From the NCBI GenBank assembly GCA_965178635.1, contig CBCXVT010000034.1, forward strand, positions 88,228 through 152,227: a stretch of DNA of 64,000 nt. Direction: 5' to 3'. This DNA comes from GCA-2733415 sp965178635. Lineage in GTDB: Bacteria; Bacteroidota; Bacteroidia; Flavobacteriales; Flavobacteriaceae. Below, one piece after another: positions 54,871 through 63,596 of this stretch (position 1 is its first letter; every line of letters begins with the position of its first letter). The notes beneath the pieces were generated by a model. It saw only the letters and a program-made list of their open reading frames with translations, was not told the origin of the DNA and made no database searches. A program made the translations under genes and the position numbers.

Positions 54871-55204
54871 TATTTGTTTAAATTAAATTCAACATTATTA
54901 ATGAAAGCCTATGCTTTCAGTACTTATATTGAATTCACTCAAACTCTTAAAATTAAATATATATTGCGTAATCTTATAACCTGCTCTGGGCCATAAAATG
55001 CTGGTGTTAATTTTGAAGAAAACTTAATTGTTTCGTTATGGCTCTGAGCCATATTACAAATGCTTAATCTCTTCATGCATTTGAAACCGAAAAATAAAAA
55101 ATTAAACATCTTGTTTAAAAACATTCTTAAAACACAACTTTGTGTTTTAGCTTTAATGTGACTATCAGTGTTACATCCAAAATAGCCGTTTTGTTACTTA
55201 ATTT
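54871..55204. other. Gene-poor stretch before the polyamine operon
   Basis: 334 nt. It holds two related segments, CTGGGCCATA (about 54985) and GGCTCTGAGCCATA (about 55039), and a hairpin AAAACACA/TTGTGTTTT near 55130. The hairpin may end a transcript. A short minus-strand frame at 54939-55124 has no support. Nothing else is seen. Confidence 0.4.
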
Positions 55205-55639
55205 TTAATCTGTACTTCTTTTATCTATTAAAAAACTATAGTGATCAAAATCAATTCCTTCTTCGAATATTTTTATTGACTTTTTAACCACTGACTCTGC
55301 TTTATCAGATGTAAACCCTAATCCTAAAGCATATTTTAATAATGTTTTTCTTTCAGGCTCATCAATTTTATGATCTGCATAAATAATTTTAAACAAATCA
55401 AATAAATGTTCCAACCTGTCATTATATGAGCTATAAGAAACTAATGGATACTTTGACGGATCTGTCATAATTAAATCATATTCCTCCTCTGTAATATCTA
55501 ATTTCCTTCTAAAACGATTGACTAAAACCATTTCATCTTCATTTAACTCACCATCTGATAAAGCGATTGTCACTATTGCTGCAAAATGTGCGACATTATT
55601 TCTATGTGCACTAGATTGGTATAAATCTAAAATTCCCAT
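55205..55639 (-). CDS. TerB family tellurite-resistance-like protein
   Basis: 144 residues. The all-helical TerB fold with acidic metal-binding loops: ALSDGELNEDEM (about 26-37) and YADHKIDEPERKTLL. Such proteins are widespread, bind divalent metal and are rarely linked with tellurite. The next gene upstream on the same strand (VOC) lies 18 nt away and may be co-transcribed. Confidence 0.85.
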   Translation of the reverse strand: MGILDLYQSSAHRNNVAHFAAIVTIALSDGELNEDEMVLVNRFRRKLDITEEEYDLIMTDPSKYPLVSYSSYNDRLEHLFDLFKIIYADHKIDEPERKTLLKYALGLGFTSDKAESVVKKSIKIFEEGIDFDHYSFLIDKRSTD

Positions 55640-55657
55640 AAGTAATTGTTTTAGTTG

Positions 55658-56101
55658 TTATTCTGGAAAACGCTCCCAAGTTGTTTCTGTAGCAAACATT
55701 TCATCTTGCTCTTTAAAACTTTTAAACTCTACTTTAAATCCGTTTGGGTCTGTGATGAAAAATGACAAATGTTCACCTATTTTATTTTCAAAATACAAGA
55801 CTTCTGTAGTAATTTCATATTCAGATTGAAACAAATAAGAATACAACTTTGACCATAAATCCAAATCAACAATTACTCCAAAGTGAAATGAAGGAATAAC
55901 ATCATTACCCAAGCGGTAATCTTTAAATTTAAAATCAAAAGCACCAGATTTGGTAAATGTAATTTGATTACCATATAAGTTAACATCTAACCAAGTATTG
56001 GTGTTTCGGCCTAATTGTGCTCCTAAAACATCAATATAAAATGTTTTAGTTTTTTCTAAATCTTCACACGGAAGCGCTAAATGAAATGCAAATTTTTTCA
56101 T
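55658..56101 (-). CDS. VOC (glyoxalase/bleomycin resistance) family protein
   Basis: 147 residues from MKKFAFHLALPCEDL. The two beta-alpha-beta-beta-beta units are visible: FHLALPCEDLEKTKTFYIDVLG in parts and SFFITDPNGFKVEFKSF. Metal ligands His and Glu are in AFHLA and FKVEFK. Substrate is unknown. Confidence 0.85.
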   Translation of the reverse strand: MKKFAFHLALPCEDLEKTKTFYIDVLGAQLGRNTNTWLDVNLYGNQITFTKSGAFDFKFKDYRLGNDVIPSFHFGVIVDLDLWSKLYSYLFQSEYEITTEVLYFENKIGEHLSFFITDPNGFKVEFKSFKEQDEMFATETTWERFPE

Positions 56102-56182
56102 AGCAAAATCCAATTAAAATTAATTAATATTTAAAAATTACGAGTTGCTTTCTATATCTAAGAAAGTGATTTTGGAATATAA

Positions 56183-56389
56183 TTATATGGGGGAATTTGC
56201 TCTTAAAGCACTACTGTTATACTTATAAGTAGTAAACAACTTAAGTTGTACAATACTCATAATATTTTTAATATCGTAAATATCGGAAGTTAGCTTTAAA
56301 TTCTGATCTCTCATCCAATGAGCAATTTTTAAGTTTGACTTCCTAAGCTTAAAAACATCAGATATATAAACACGTTTCATAATGTTCAA
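56183..56389 (-). CDS. Possible small protein, unsupported
   Basis: 68 residues, or 65 from MKRVYISDVFKLRK. No family is recognised and no ribosome-binding site is visible, but the frame is open and the composition is not clearly repetitive. The flanks (56114-56182 and 56390-56599) are AT-rich and hold no gene. Confidence 0.3.
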   Translation of the reverse strand: MNIMKRVYISDVFKLRKSNLKIAHWMRDQNLKLTSDIYDIKNIMSIVQLKLFTTYKYNSSALRANSPI

Positions 56390-56599
56390 CTAAAACCCTA
56401 AATTGGGTAGTATCTTATATCAAATGTACTCTTTTTTTTAATATCAAAAATAAAATCCAAAAAAAAACACAAATAATTTTAAATATTTCAACAAAAACAA
56501 AGTAAAAACCTCATATACAAACCCTTATAAACTGTTTTTGAATGTAATATTGAATAGTTTTTTGTAACTTTATGTACAGACTATTTAAAATAACTTTTC

Positions 56600-57172
56600 A
56601 TGAAAAAAATTACATTTTTAAGTATCTTATTATTCAATAGTGTATTTATTTTCTCCCAACAATTTCATCAAATTGCTTGGCAAAACAATTCCCCTAATTC
56701 CGATTTAAGTATTAGTCTTGGGGAAACTGTTGTATGGGTATGGGGTGACACCGATACCCATACAGTTACTAGTTTAAAAGGAAGTGAAGAAATATTTGAT
56801 AGTAAAGAATTAACTGGAGTTTCTGAAAGCTTCAGCCATACTTTTAATTCTGTTGGCGAGTTTCCATACCACTGTAGCATACACCCTAACGAAATGTTTG
56901 GAATTATTAGTGTGCAAGTATTGAATACACCTGAAGAAGAAGCTGTTGACTATCACATCTATCCAAATCCAGTAACCGATAAATTATATGTTATTACACC
57001 AGAATTAATAGATGATGTTAGTATTACTAATATATTAGGTAAGAAAATATTTAATGCAACTCATATTTCAGGGAAATATAGAATTGATATGAGTGAGTAT
57101 AAAAACGGCATGTATTTTATACATTTAAAAACTGATAACCGTAAGAAAAGCTATAAGATTATAAAAAAATAA
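56600..57172 (+). CDS. Secreted cupredoxin with T9SS sorting domain
   Basis: 190 residues. Signal peptide (about 1-19). Plastocyanin-like domain (about 25-115) with copper ligands His in DTHTVTS and Cys/His/Met in YHCSIHPNEMFG. The C-terminal type A T9SS sorting domain (about 122-190) shows HIYPNPVTDKLYV and GMYFIHLKTD. It is an exported blue copper protein anchored at the cell surface or secreted; it could carry electrons. It marks the organism as having a type 9 secretion system. Confidence 0.92.
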   Translation: MKKITFLSILLFNSVFIFSQQFHQIAWQNNSPNSDLSISLGETVVWVWGDTDTHTVTSLKGSEEIFDSKELTGVSESFSHTFNSVGEFPYHCSIHPNEMFGIISVQVLNTPEEEAVDYHIYPNPVTDKLYVITPELIDDVSITNILGKKIFNATHISGKYRIDMSEYKNGMYFIHLKTDNRKKSYKIIKK

Positions 57173-57474
57173 GCAGACCATAAGCCGGATTCTGTGCCCT
57201 TAAAAAGAGTCCTTATCATTTATCTAGTACTACAATTACTTGTAGCATCAAACCGTTTACCCTCCAACATCGGGCGTACAACCCTCAAGCATTGGTTTAC
57301 ATAACGTTGCACCACATAGAGTTTACCTGGTTTCACTACAGCATTACCTGTACATTCTTTCTGTTGCACTTGTCCGCATCTTTCGACGGACGGGCGTTAC
57401 CCGCTATATTGTACTATGGTGTCCGGACTTTCCTCTCTCCTTTTCAGGACAGCGATAAGGTAGTCTGCTCGCCA
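57170..57474 (-). ncRNA. rnpB: RNase P RNA, bacterial class A
   Basis: Read on the minus strand, it begins near GCGAGCAGACTACC and carries GAGGAAAGTCCGGACACC (P4 and its neighbour), ACAGAAAG-like and AGGGTAAACGG segments, and ends ACAGAATCCGGCTTATGGTC. The 5' GAGCAGAC pairs with the 3' GGTCTGCT (P1). It cleaves 5' leaders of tRNAs. Ends are approximate; the 3' end touches the stop of the T9SS gene. Confidence 0.93.
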
Positions 57475-57576
57475 CAAAAATAAGCTTAAAATGTTAATAA
57501 CTCCGCTTAAAATTCTTAATTCTTAACGCTTAATATCACATTTGAATTTTTATATTTGTGAAGCTAATTTTTTTCA

Positions 57577-59286
57577 ATGGAACACTTTGTAGTATCGGCA
57601 AGAAAATACAGACCTAAAACATTTACCGATGTTGTTGGGCAACAAGCCATTACCAATACATTATTGAATGCCATTGAAAACAATCACTTAGCTCAAGCCC
57701 TATTATTTTGCGGGCCAAGAGGTGTTGGAAAAACATCTTGTGCTAGAATTTTAGCTAAAAAAATTAACCATCAAGAAGGTCATGATGATGAAAATGAAGA
57801 TTTCGCATTTAATGTTTTTGAATTAGATGCCGCTTCAAACAACTCTGTTGATGACATTCGTAGCTTAATTGATCAGGTTAGAATTCCACCACAAGTAGGT
57901 TCTTATAAAGTGTATATTATTGATGAGGTACACATGTTATCTCAAGCAGCATTTAATGCGTTTTTAAAAACTTTGGAAGAACCGCCTAAACATGCTATTT
58001 TCATTTTAGCAACTACGGAAAAGCATAAAATCATCCCAACGATATTATCACGTTGTCAAATTTTTGACTTTAAACGAATTACGGTTAAGGATGCAGCAAA
58101 TTACTTAGCTTATATTGCTAAAGAACAAGATATTACTGCTGAAGATGATGCCTTACATATTATTGCTCAAAAGGCTGATGGTGCCATGCGTGATGCCTTA
58201 TCTATATTTGATAGAGTTGTTAGTTTTTCAGGAAAGAATTTAACGCGTCAAGCCGTTACTGAAAACTTAAACGTTTTAGATTACGACACTTATTTTAAAG
58301 CGACAGATTTAATCCTAGAGAATAAAATTCCTGACTTACTTTTGTTGTTTAACGACTGTTTATCAAAAGGATTTGATGGCCATCATTTTATAGCCGGATT
58401 AGCATCTCACTTTAGAGATTTATTAGTGTGTAAAAACCCATCAACAATTCAGCTCTTGGAAGTTGGTAGTACTGCACAACAGCACTATTCAGAACAATCA
58501 CAAAAAACGTCACAGCAATTTTTAATACAAGGTATTGAAACTGCAAATGACTGTGATCTGAAATACAAAACTAGTAAAAATCAACGTTTGCTCGTTGAAT
58601 TAGCGTTAATGCAATTAGCCTCTATCACTTTTGATGGAGAAAAAAAAAAGTCTAAACACTTTATAATCCCAGCCACATTTTTTATTTCTACCTCTACTCC
58701 AGTAGCACCAACTGCTCCTGAAGTAAAACAACCGGTAGTTAATGAACCTGTTCAGAAAATTCAAAAGCCTGAGTTTAAAAAACCAGACTTACCAAAACTG
58801 AAAACACCAACATCTGGTAAAGGAAAAGTCTCGGGATTATCCTTATCAAGCGTTCGTAAAAAACAAGAGCACATTCAATCAAAATTAGCTGAAGAAGTAC
58901 AACATGAAGTGTTGCCTACAGAAGATTTTAAAAAAGAAGATTTAATTGCTTACTGGCGCGCTTATGTTGATGCCCTTGATAAAAAAGGAGAGAAAATTGT
59001 AGCTTCTATATTAAACATTGAAGAGCTTGTTGTTGAAGGCACCGTCATACATATTGAGTTACCAAACGAAACCATGAAAATTGATTTAGAACGTGCCCAA
59101 CATGCTTTGTTAGCTAATTTGCGTAAACGCTTGAGTAATTATGACATTAGCATTCAAAGTACTGTAAACGAAGAAATACAAAAGAAATACATATTCTCTG
59201 CTCAAGATACTTATGAAAAGTTTAAAGAGCTGAACCCTGCAATAGAATTTTTACGACAAGAATTTAATTTAGATATTAAAAACTAA
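57577..59286 (+). CDS. dnaX: DNA polymerase III subunits gamma and tau
   Basis: 569 residues. Walker A GPRGVGKTSCARIL (about 46-59), Walker B with VYIIDEVHML, sensor 1 LATTEKHKI and the SRC finger SRCQIFDF. The four-Cys zinc module normally after Walker A is absent; that place holds an acidic stretch (HQEGHDDENED). The C-terminal half carries a Pro/Lys-rich linker (about 375-420) and a tau-like domain. It is the clamp-loader ATPase. Confidence 0.95.
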   Translation: MEHFVVSARKYRPKTFTDVVGQQAITNTLLNAIENNHLAQALLFCGPRGVGKTSCARILAKKINHQEGHDDENEDFAFNVFELDAASNNSVDDIRSLIDQVRIPPQVGSYKVYIIDEVHMLSQAAFNAFLKTLEEPPKHAIFILATTEKHKIIPTILSRCQIFDFKRITVKDAANYLAYIAKEQDITAEDDALHIIAQKADGAMRDALSIFDRVVSFSGKNLTRQAVTENLNVLDYDTYFKATDLILENKIPDLLLLFNDCLSKGFDGHHFIAGLASHFRDLLVCKNPSTIQLLEVGSTAQQHYSEQSQKTSQQFLIQGIETANDCDLKYKTSKNQRLLVELALMQLASITFDGEKKKSKHFIIPATFFISTSTPVAPTAPEVKQPVVNEPVQKIQKPEFKKPDLPKLKTPTSGKGKVSGLSLSSVRKKQEHIQSKLAEEVQHEVLPTEDFKKEDLIAYWRAYVDALDKKGEKIVASILNIEELVVEGTVIHIELPNETMKIDLERAQHALLANLRKRLSNYDISIQSTVNEEIQKKYIFSAQDTYEKFKELNPAIEFLRQEFNLDIKN

Positions 59287-59296
59287 TACCATTATC

Positions 59297-59881
59297 ATGT
59301 TAGGATTAAAATTACCAACAGACCCACGATGGGTGAATATTGTTGAAAAAAACATTTCTGAAATATTAACTGATCATGCGTTTTGCGAGCAAAAAGCAAC
59401 AAGTACCGCTATCTCTTTAATTGTGAGTTTTCCAGAATATACCGATTTGGTACAAGAAATGGTTGCTTTGGTAAAAGAAGAAATTAGCCATTTTAAAATG
59501 GTGCATGATTTAATTTTAGAACGTGGTGAAGTATTAGGGCGCGACCGAAAAGATGATTATGTGTTACAGCTTTTAAAATTCTTCCCTAAAGGCGGTAGCC
59601 GTAACACACAATTGGTGCACCGCTTGTTATACGCAGCTTTAATTGAAGCTAGAAGTTGTGAACGTTTCCGTTTGTTATCTGAAGAATTGGAAGATAAAAA
59701 ACTAGCAGATTTTTACAGAAAATTAATGGTTAGTGAAGCCAACCATTACACCATGTTTTTAGGCTTTGCCAGACAATATGGCAATGACCTAGCCGAAGTC
59801 AACCAAAAATGGCAAGACTTGTTAGTGTTTGAAGCCAACATCATGAAAGACTTAGGAACTAACGAAACTGTACATGGGTAA
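59297..59881 (+). CDS. miaE: tRNA-(ms2io6A)-hydroxylase MiaE-like
   Basis: 194 residues. A ferritin-like di-iron protein: EEISHF and EARSCERF, SEANHYTMF supply Glu/His ligands. It begins MLGLKLPTDPRW, as in MiaE-like proteins. It hydroxylates the isopentenyl side chain of modified A37 in tRNA. It lies 10 nt after dnaX. A 9-bp hairpin at 59882-59903 follows its stop. Confidence 0.88.
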   Translation: MLGLKLPTDPRWVNIVEKNISEILTDHAFCEQKATSTAISLIVSFPEYTDLVQEMVALVKEEISHFKMVHDLILERGEVLGRDRKDDYVLQLLKFFPKGGSRNTQLVHRLLYAALIEARSCERFRLLSEELEDKKLADFYRKLMVSEANHYTMFLGFARQYGNDLAEVNQKWQDLLVFEANIMKDLGTNETVHG

Positions 59882-59903
59882 TATAAACACTATTGTGTTT
59901 ATA
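59882..59903 (+). terminator. Hairpin after miaE
   Basis: TATAAACAC / GTGTTTATA with a 4-nt loop, directly after the miaE stop; no strong T-run. It may end the dnaX-miaE transcript, and it sits at the edge of the cassette array. Confidence 0.5.
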
Positions 59904-59941
59904 ACCGTGTTGGCAACAAGCTGAAAAAAATCCCGAACTAA

Positions 59942-60689
59942 ATGAAAATATCTTGGAATATTAACGAATCTGATATTCAAAAAGTAAAGAATGTTATGAA
60001 AGAAAATGACAATTTTTTCTTGAAAAATCGGAGAGAAAGAAATGTCGAAAAAAATAACATTGAGATAAATAAGAATATCATAATTCTGAATTTAATGATG
60101 TGTCTTTTGACTTCCCAACAACGTTCGGGACCAAATTCTGTTGTTGGAAAATTTTTAAGCTTAAAACCTTTCCCAATTACGTCTGAATTAATCGATGAAT
60201 CGGAGAATATAGAATCCTTAATAAAACAAATTCTACAGAAAAACGGACTAACAAGATATATCAATAAAATTTCTGCTTTTTTTGCAGAGAATATTGAGAA
60301 AATTGAACTTGACAATTGGAATTTAATAACGAAATTAGAATACTTAAATGACAACCAATCCAAAGAAACTGAAAGAGAATTAGCGGGATTTTATAAATGA
60401 TTGGCTTAAAGGTTTTGGACCAAAACAATCAAGGAATTTTCTTCAAGCTTTAGGTTTGACTAAATATGAACTTCCGATTGATTCGAGAATTGCAAGTTGG
60501 CTAAACGATTTTGGATTTCCTGTAAGTTTGACTTCATCACCTTTGAGCGATAAAGGATATTATCACTTTGTTTCAGACGGAATTCAAGAATTGTGTTTAA
60601 AAGCAAATGTTTATCCTTGTGAATTAGATGCAGTAATATTTTCGAGTTTTGACAATGACGAATGGACTGAAGAAAATATAATGCTCTAA
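59942..60689 (+). pseudogene. HhH-GPD-like DNA glycosylase (cassette 1), frameshifted
   Basis: Intended length is 248 residues. A helix-hairpin-helix segment KGFGPKQSRNFLQALGL followed by PIDSRIASWL resembles the HhH-GPD glycosylases, with a Lys in the hairpin and the catalytic-type Asp. The N-terminal part (LLTSQQRSGPNSVV) is also typical. The frame breaks at about 60385-60387 in GCGGGATTTT; removing one G restores LADFINDWLKGF. As written it ends at residue 152. No other known function fits better, but substrate is open. Confidence 0.72.
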
Positions 60690-60702
60690 AAAAAAAGCCT
60701 GA

Positions 60703-60835
60703 TTGCCAACACCGTGTATAATTAATGGCTGGTTCTCGCCTACTTACGAAAATCCTCGCGGATTTTCTATTCAGTTTTTATTTACTAAATTAGGTGCTTA
60801 AAACACGCCACTAATCATACACAACAACGTTACCT
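60703..60835 (+). repeat. attC-like repeat 1
   Basis: Starts TTGCCAAC-acc-GTGTATAATT and ends AATCATACAC-aacaac-GTTACCT. The inner parts pair (9 of 10), the ends CAAC/GTTG-like pair, and the middle carries GAAAATCC-TCGC-GGATTTTC, a perfect hairpin. Confidence 0.72.
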
Positions 60836-60853
60836 GCAAGCAAAAAAAGAATT

Positions 60854-61259
60854 ATGGGATATTCTATAAAATCATTTTCAAATTCAAAAGAAAAGGGCAC
60901 AACCAATATTAAGGAATCTAACATTCAATTTGGAATTACCCCAGAATCATCTGAAATTTTGGCGAGTCCAGCGGAACTGTTTTTAAGCTCATTTGCAGCT
61001 TGTATTATTAAAAATGTAGAACGTTTTTCTATGTTAATGAACTTTGAGTACTCAAAAGCTGAAATAACTGTTGATGCTATTCGCAAAGAAAAACCTCCAC
61101 GAATGGATGAAATTGAGTATGTATTAAAAGTTTATAGTCAAGACACAAAAATTGAATATTAATCTACTTAAAAAGAATATTGAGAAATTTGGTACGATAT
61201 TCAACACAGTTAAATCCTCTTGTTCTATCAAAGGTATAATTGTAAAAATAGATGATTAG
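60854..61259 (+). pseudogene. OsmC-like protein (cassette 2), frameshifted
   Basis: Intended length is 134 residues. ITPESSEILASPAELFLSSF (about 32-51) and AACIIKNVERF match OsmC-type peroxiredoxins, though the catalytic Cys is at AACII and the second Cys in KSSCSIKG. The frame breaks near 61157-61160 (GAATATTAAT); removing one T joins KIE to INLLKKNIEKFG. Its stop is 2 nt before the next gene, so the two are co-transcribed in one cassette. Confidence 0.75.
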
Positions 61260-61261
61260 GA

Positions 61262-61993
61262 ATGAAAAACATCAATTATTTATTTTTATTATTAGCTCTT
61301 ATTGCTGAAATAATTGGTACTGTTGGTGGTTTTGGCTCTTCTGTTTTCTTTGTCCCAATAGGTAATTTTTATTTTGATTTTCAATCGGTTTTAGGGCTCA
61401 CTGCAATATTTCATTTATCAAGTAATTTGAGTAAAATATTTTTGTTCAAAAAAGGTTTGGATAAAAAACTACTAATAAATATAGGAATACCTTCGGTAGC
61501 TTTTGTTATTGTTGGTGGTTTTCTTTCAAAGATGATTAATAGTGATTTTTTAGAAATATTCTTGGGATTATTTCTAATTTTTTTTAGTCTATTATTTATT
61601 ATTAAAAGCAAATTAAGTATTGCACCAAATAAGAAAAATGCAATCTTCGGAGGATCTTTATCAGGGTTTTCTGCAGGCTTATTAGGAACTGGAGGAGCAA
61701 TAAGAGGGCTGACTATGGCAGCATTCAATTTAGAAAAAAGTGTATTTATAGCAACTTCTGCTTTTATTGATTTTATGATAGATTTTTCTCGAACATTTGT
61801 GTATTATAATAATGGGTACATTCATCAGCACGATCTAAAATATGTACCGTTTCTTTTTGTTATTGGATTGCTCGGTTCTTTTCTAGGAAAAAAAATATTG
61901 AATTATATACCTCAAACTAAATTTCGTAAATTGTCTCTGTTTTTAATTTTGTTTATTGGAATAGTTACAGTAATTCAACTATTAGCTAAATGA
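61262..61993 (+). CDS. TauE/SafE family permease (cassette 2)
   Basis: 243 residues, about eight membrane helices. The two-fold repeat motif is seen in GTVGGFGSSVFFVPIGNF and SAGLLGTGGAIRGLTMAAF. It is of the sulfite/sulfonate exporter TauE/SafE superfamily; the substrate is unknown. Pairing with an OsmC-like gene suggests sulphur or peroxide stress. It lies in a two-gene cassette, which is rare for integrons. Confidence 0.85.
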   Translation: MKNINYLFLLLALIAEIIGTVGGFGSSVFFVPIGNFYFDFQSVLGLTAIFHLSSNLSKIFLFKKGLDKKLLINIGIPSVAFVIVGGFLSKMINSDFLEIFLGLFLIFFSLLFIIKSKLSIAPNKKNAIFGGSLSGFSAGLLGTGGAIRGLTMAAFNLEKSVFIATSAFIDFMIDFSRTFVYYNNGYIHQHDLKYVPFLFVIGLLGSFLGKKILNYIPQTKFRKLSLFLILFIGIVTVIQLLAK

Positions 61994-62011
61994 TTGAAAG
62001 AACAAAGCCAA

Positions 62012-62147
62012 CAGGTAACACCGTATATAATTTATTGCTGGCTTCTTGCTTACTTACGAAAGTCCTCGCGGACTTTCTTGGTCGGTAATTATTTACAAAA
62101 TTAGTTGCTTAAAACACGCAACGAAATCATACACAAATACGTTGTAA
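62012..62147 (+). repeat. attC-like repeat 2
   Basis: Starts CAGGTAAC-acc and ends AATCATACAC-aaatac-GTTGTAA. The central hairpin is GAAAGTCC-TCGC-GGACTTTC; compared with repeat 1 both partners changed (A-T to G-C), a compensatory change. Confidence 0.72.
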
Positions 62148-62177
62148 AACATTTTTATTAATCGAAATTATAGCGAA

Positions 62178-63401
62178 ATGAAATATATTTTTAAATCACT
62201 TACTATTTTAGTATTCAGTTTAATTTTCACAATAGCATGCAAAAACGAAAGTTCTAACAACACAAAGAAATAAGTTGGTGAAATATCGAACAAGATAATT
62301 ACCTATATTTCTAACGATGGAATACAAAAATTTGAGCTGCACATTGTAAAAAATAGCATTTCTCTTCAAGACATCACTAATAATAAATCGTATATAATGG
62401 ATTATGTTCAATCAGCAAGTGGTTCTAAATACGAAAGTGCAGATGGTTACGTTTTTTGGAGCAAAGGAAATGAATATACCTTTTATAAAAATAACAATAC
62501 CATATCTCAAGGTACATTATATAATGGCCATACCTCGAGCTATTTGGGGACCTATTTATCTGAAGATTACGAAAAACGAAACGAGGGTTACGATTGGATT
62601 GCTGTAAATGTTAGCAAAGGAGGGATTGATAAGTTAAATATTAGTGTGCGTTCTCGTGCAGATAAAAAAAAGCCAACCTGTTCATTTAACGTCATTGCTT
62701 CTAAAGTTAATGAAAACACGTATAAAGCTTATGAAAACAATGTAGATATAGTGTTTTCTCTTCAAAAAGACTACATTTCCATATACACCGAAAATAAAGA
62801 GAACAGTGATCTATTGACTCTATATTGTAGCGGAGGTGCCAGTTTACAAGGTAAATACAGGTTGATTGTAGGAAATGCAGACCAATCTCAAATTGATAAA
62901 ACTCAATACATAAAGGCACTTATGTGGCAGAATATTAGTTTTAACATTTCATCAGTAAGAAAGGAATATACAAACCAATTAACCATAACACCTTTTGGAC
63001 TAACTAATGATGAGTCACCCGTTACACACGATATAGATGGCCTAGTTACAAATGCAGAAATTGGAGATTTAAATGCGGATGGGTTCCCCGAAGTGCTAGT
63101 GTATATTCAATCTACAGGCAGTGGCAGTTATAGTAAGGTAATTGGTTATTCAGTAAATAATGGAAAATCAATGAGTCAGATATATATGCCTCCAATTTTT
63201 GATAACAAGGAGGTTAATAAGGGATATTTGGGACATGATGAATTTACAATAATGGAAACTACTTTTGTTCAGCGTTTTCCTATATACAATGATGACGATA
63301 CTAATTCGAATCCAACAGGTGGCATACGCCAAATACAATATAAACTAAAAGATGGAGAAGCTTCTAGAAAATTTGTGATTGACAAGGTTATTGAATATTA
63401 A
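62178..63401 (+). pseudogene. MliC-PliI lysozyme-inhibitor lipoprotein (cassette 3) with in-frame stop
   Basis: The frame from ATG 62178 begins with a lipoprotein signal (LIFTIACKNE) and stays open to 63401 except for one TAA at 62271-62273 (codon 32), where CAA would give Gln. The next part (about residues 75-110: ASGSKYESADGYVFWSKGNE) is like the MliC fold and the C-terminal part (LNADGFPEVLVYIQSTGSGS) is like PliI. These inhibit C- and I-type lysozymes. Either a translated shorter product from 62397 or a pseudogene; the stop may also be an error. Confidence 0.7.
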
Positions 63402-63449
63402 TATTGGAAATAGACCGACAAACGAAATTTAAGTGAGAGTGAAATAACA

Positions 63450-63570
63450 TTTTACAACACCGTGTATAATTTATGGCTGTTTCTCGCCTACTTACGAAAA
63501 ATTATTGCTGGCTTTATTTACCAAATTAAGTGCTAAACCCTCGTAATCCCTAAATACAAATACGTTCTCG
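63450..63570 (+). repeat. attC-like repeat 3
   Basis: Starts TTTTACAAC-acc-GTGTATAATTTATGGC and ends with ACAAATAC-GTTCTCG. The central hairpin is reduced to a short remnant (CGAAAAATTATTGCTGGC), so this copy is shorter than the other two. Confidence 0.68.
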
Positions 63571-63596
63571 ATAATCAATTAAAAAATAAAGATACA

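Noticed and set aside
54939..55124. Minus-strand reading frame of 61 codons
   Set aside because: No family, no start signal, and it covers an AT-rich stretch with inverted repeats.
57292..57483. Plus-strand reading frame of 63 codons
   Set aside because: It is an antisense accident of the RNase P RNA gene.
59882..59908. A degenerate attC or attI site directly after miaE
   Set aside because: Only the hairpin and GTTGGCAA are seen; the conserved GTGTATAATT and the central hairpin are missing, so I call only a boundary here.
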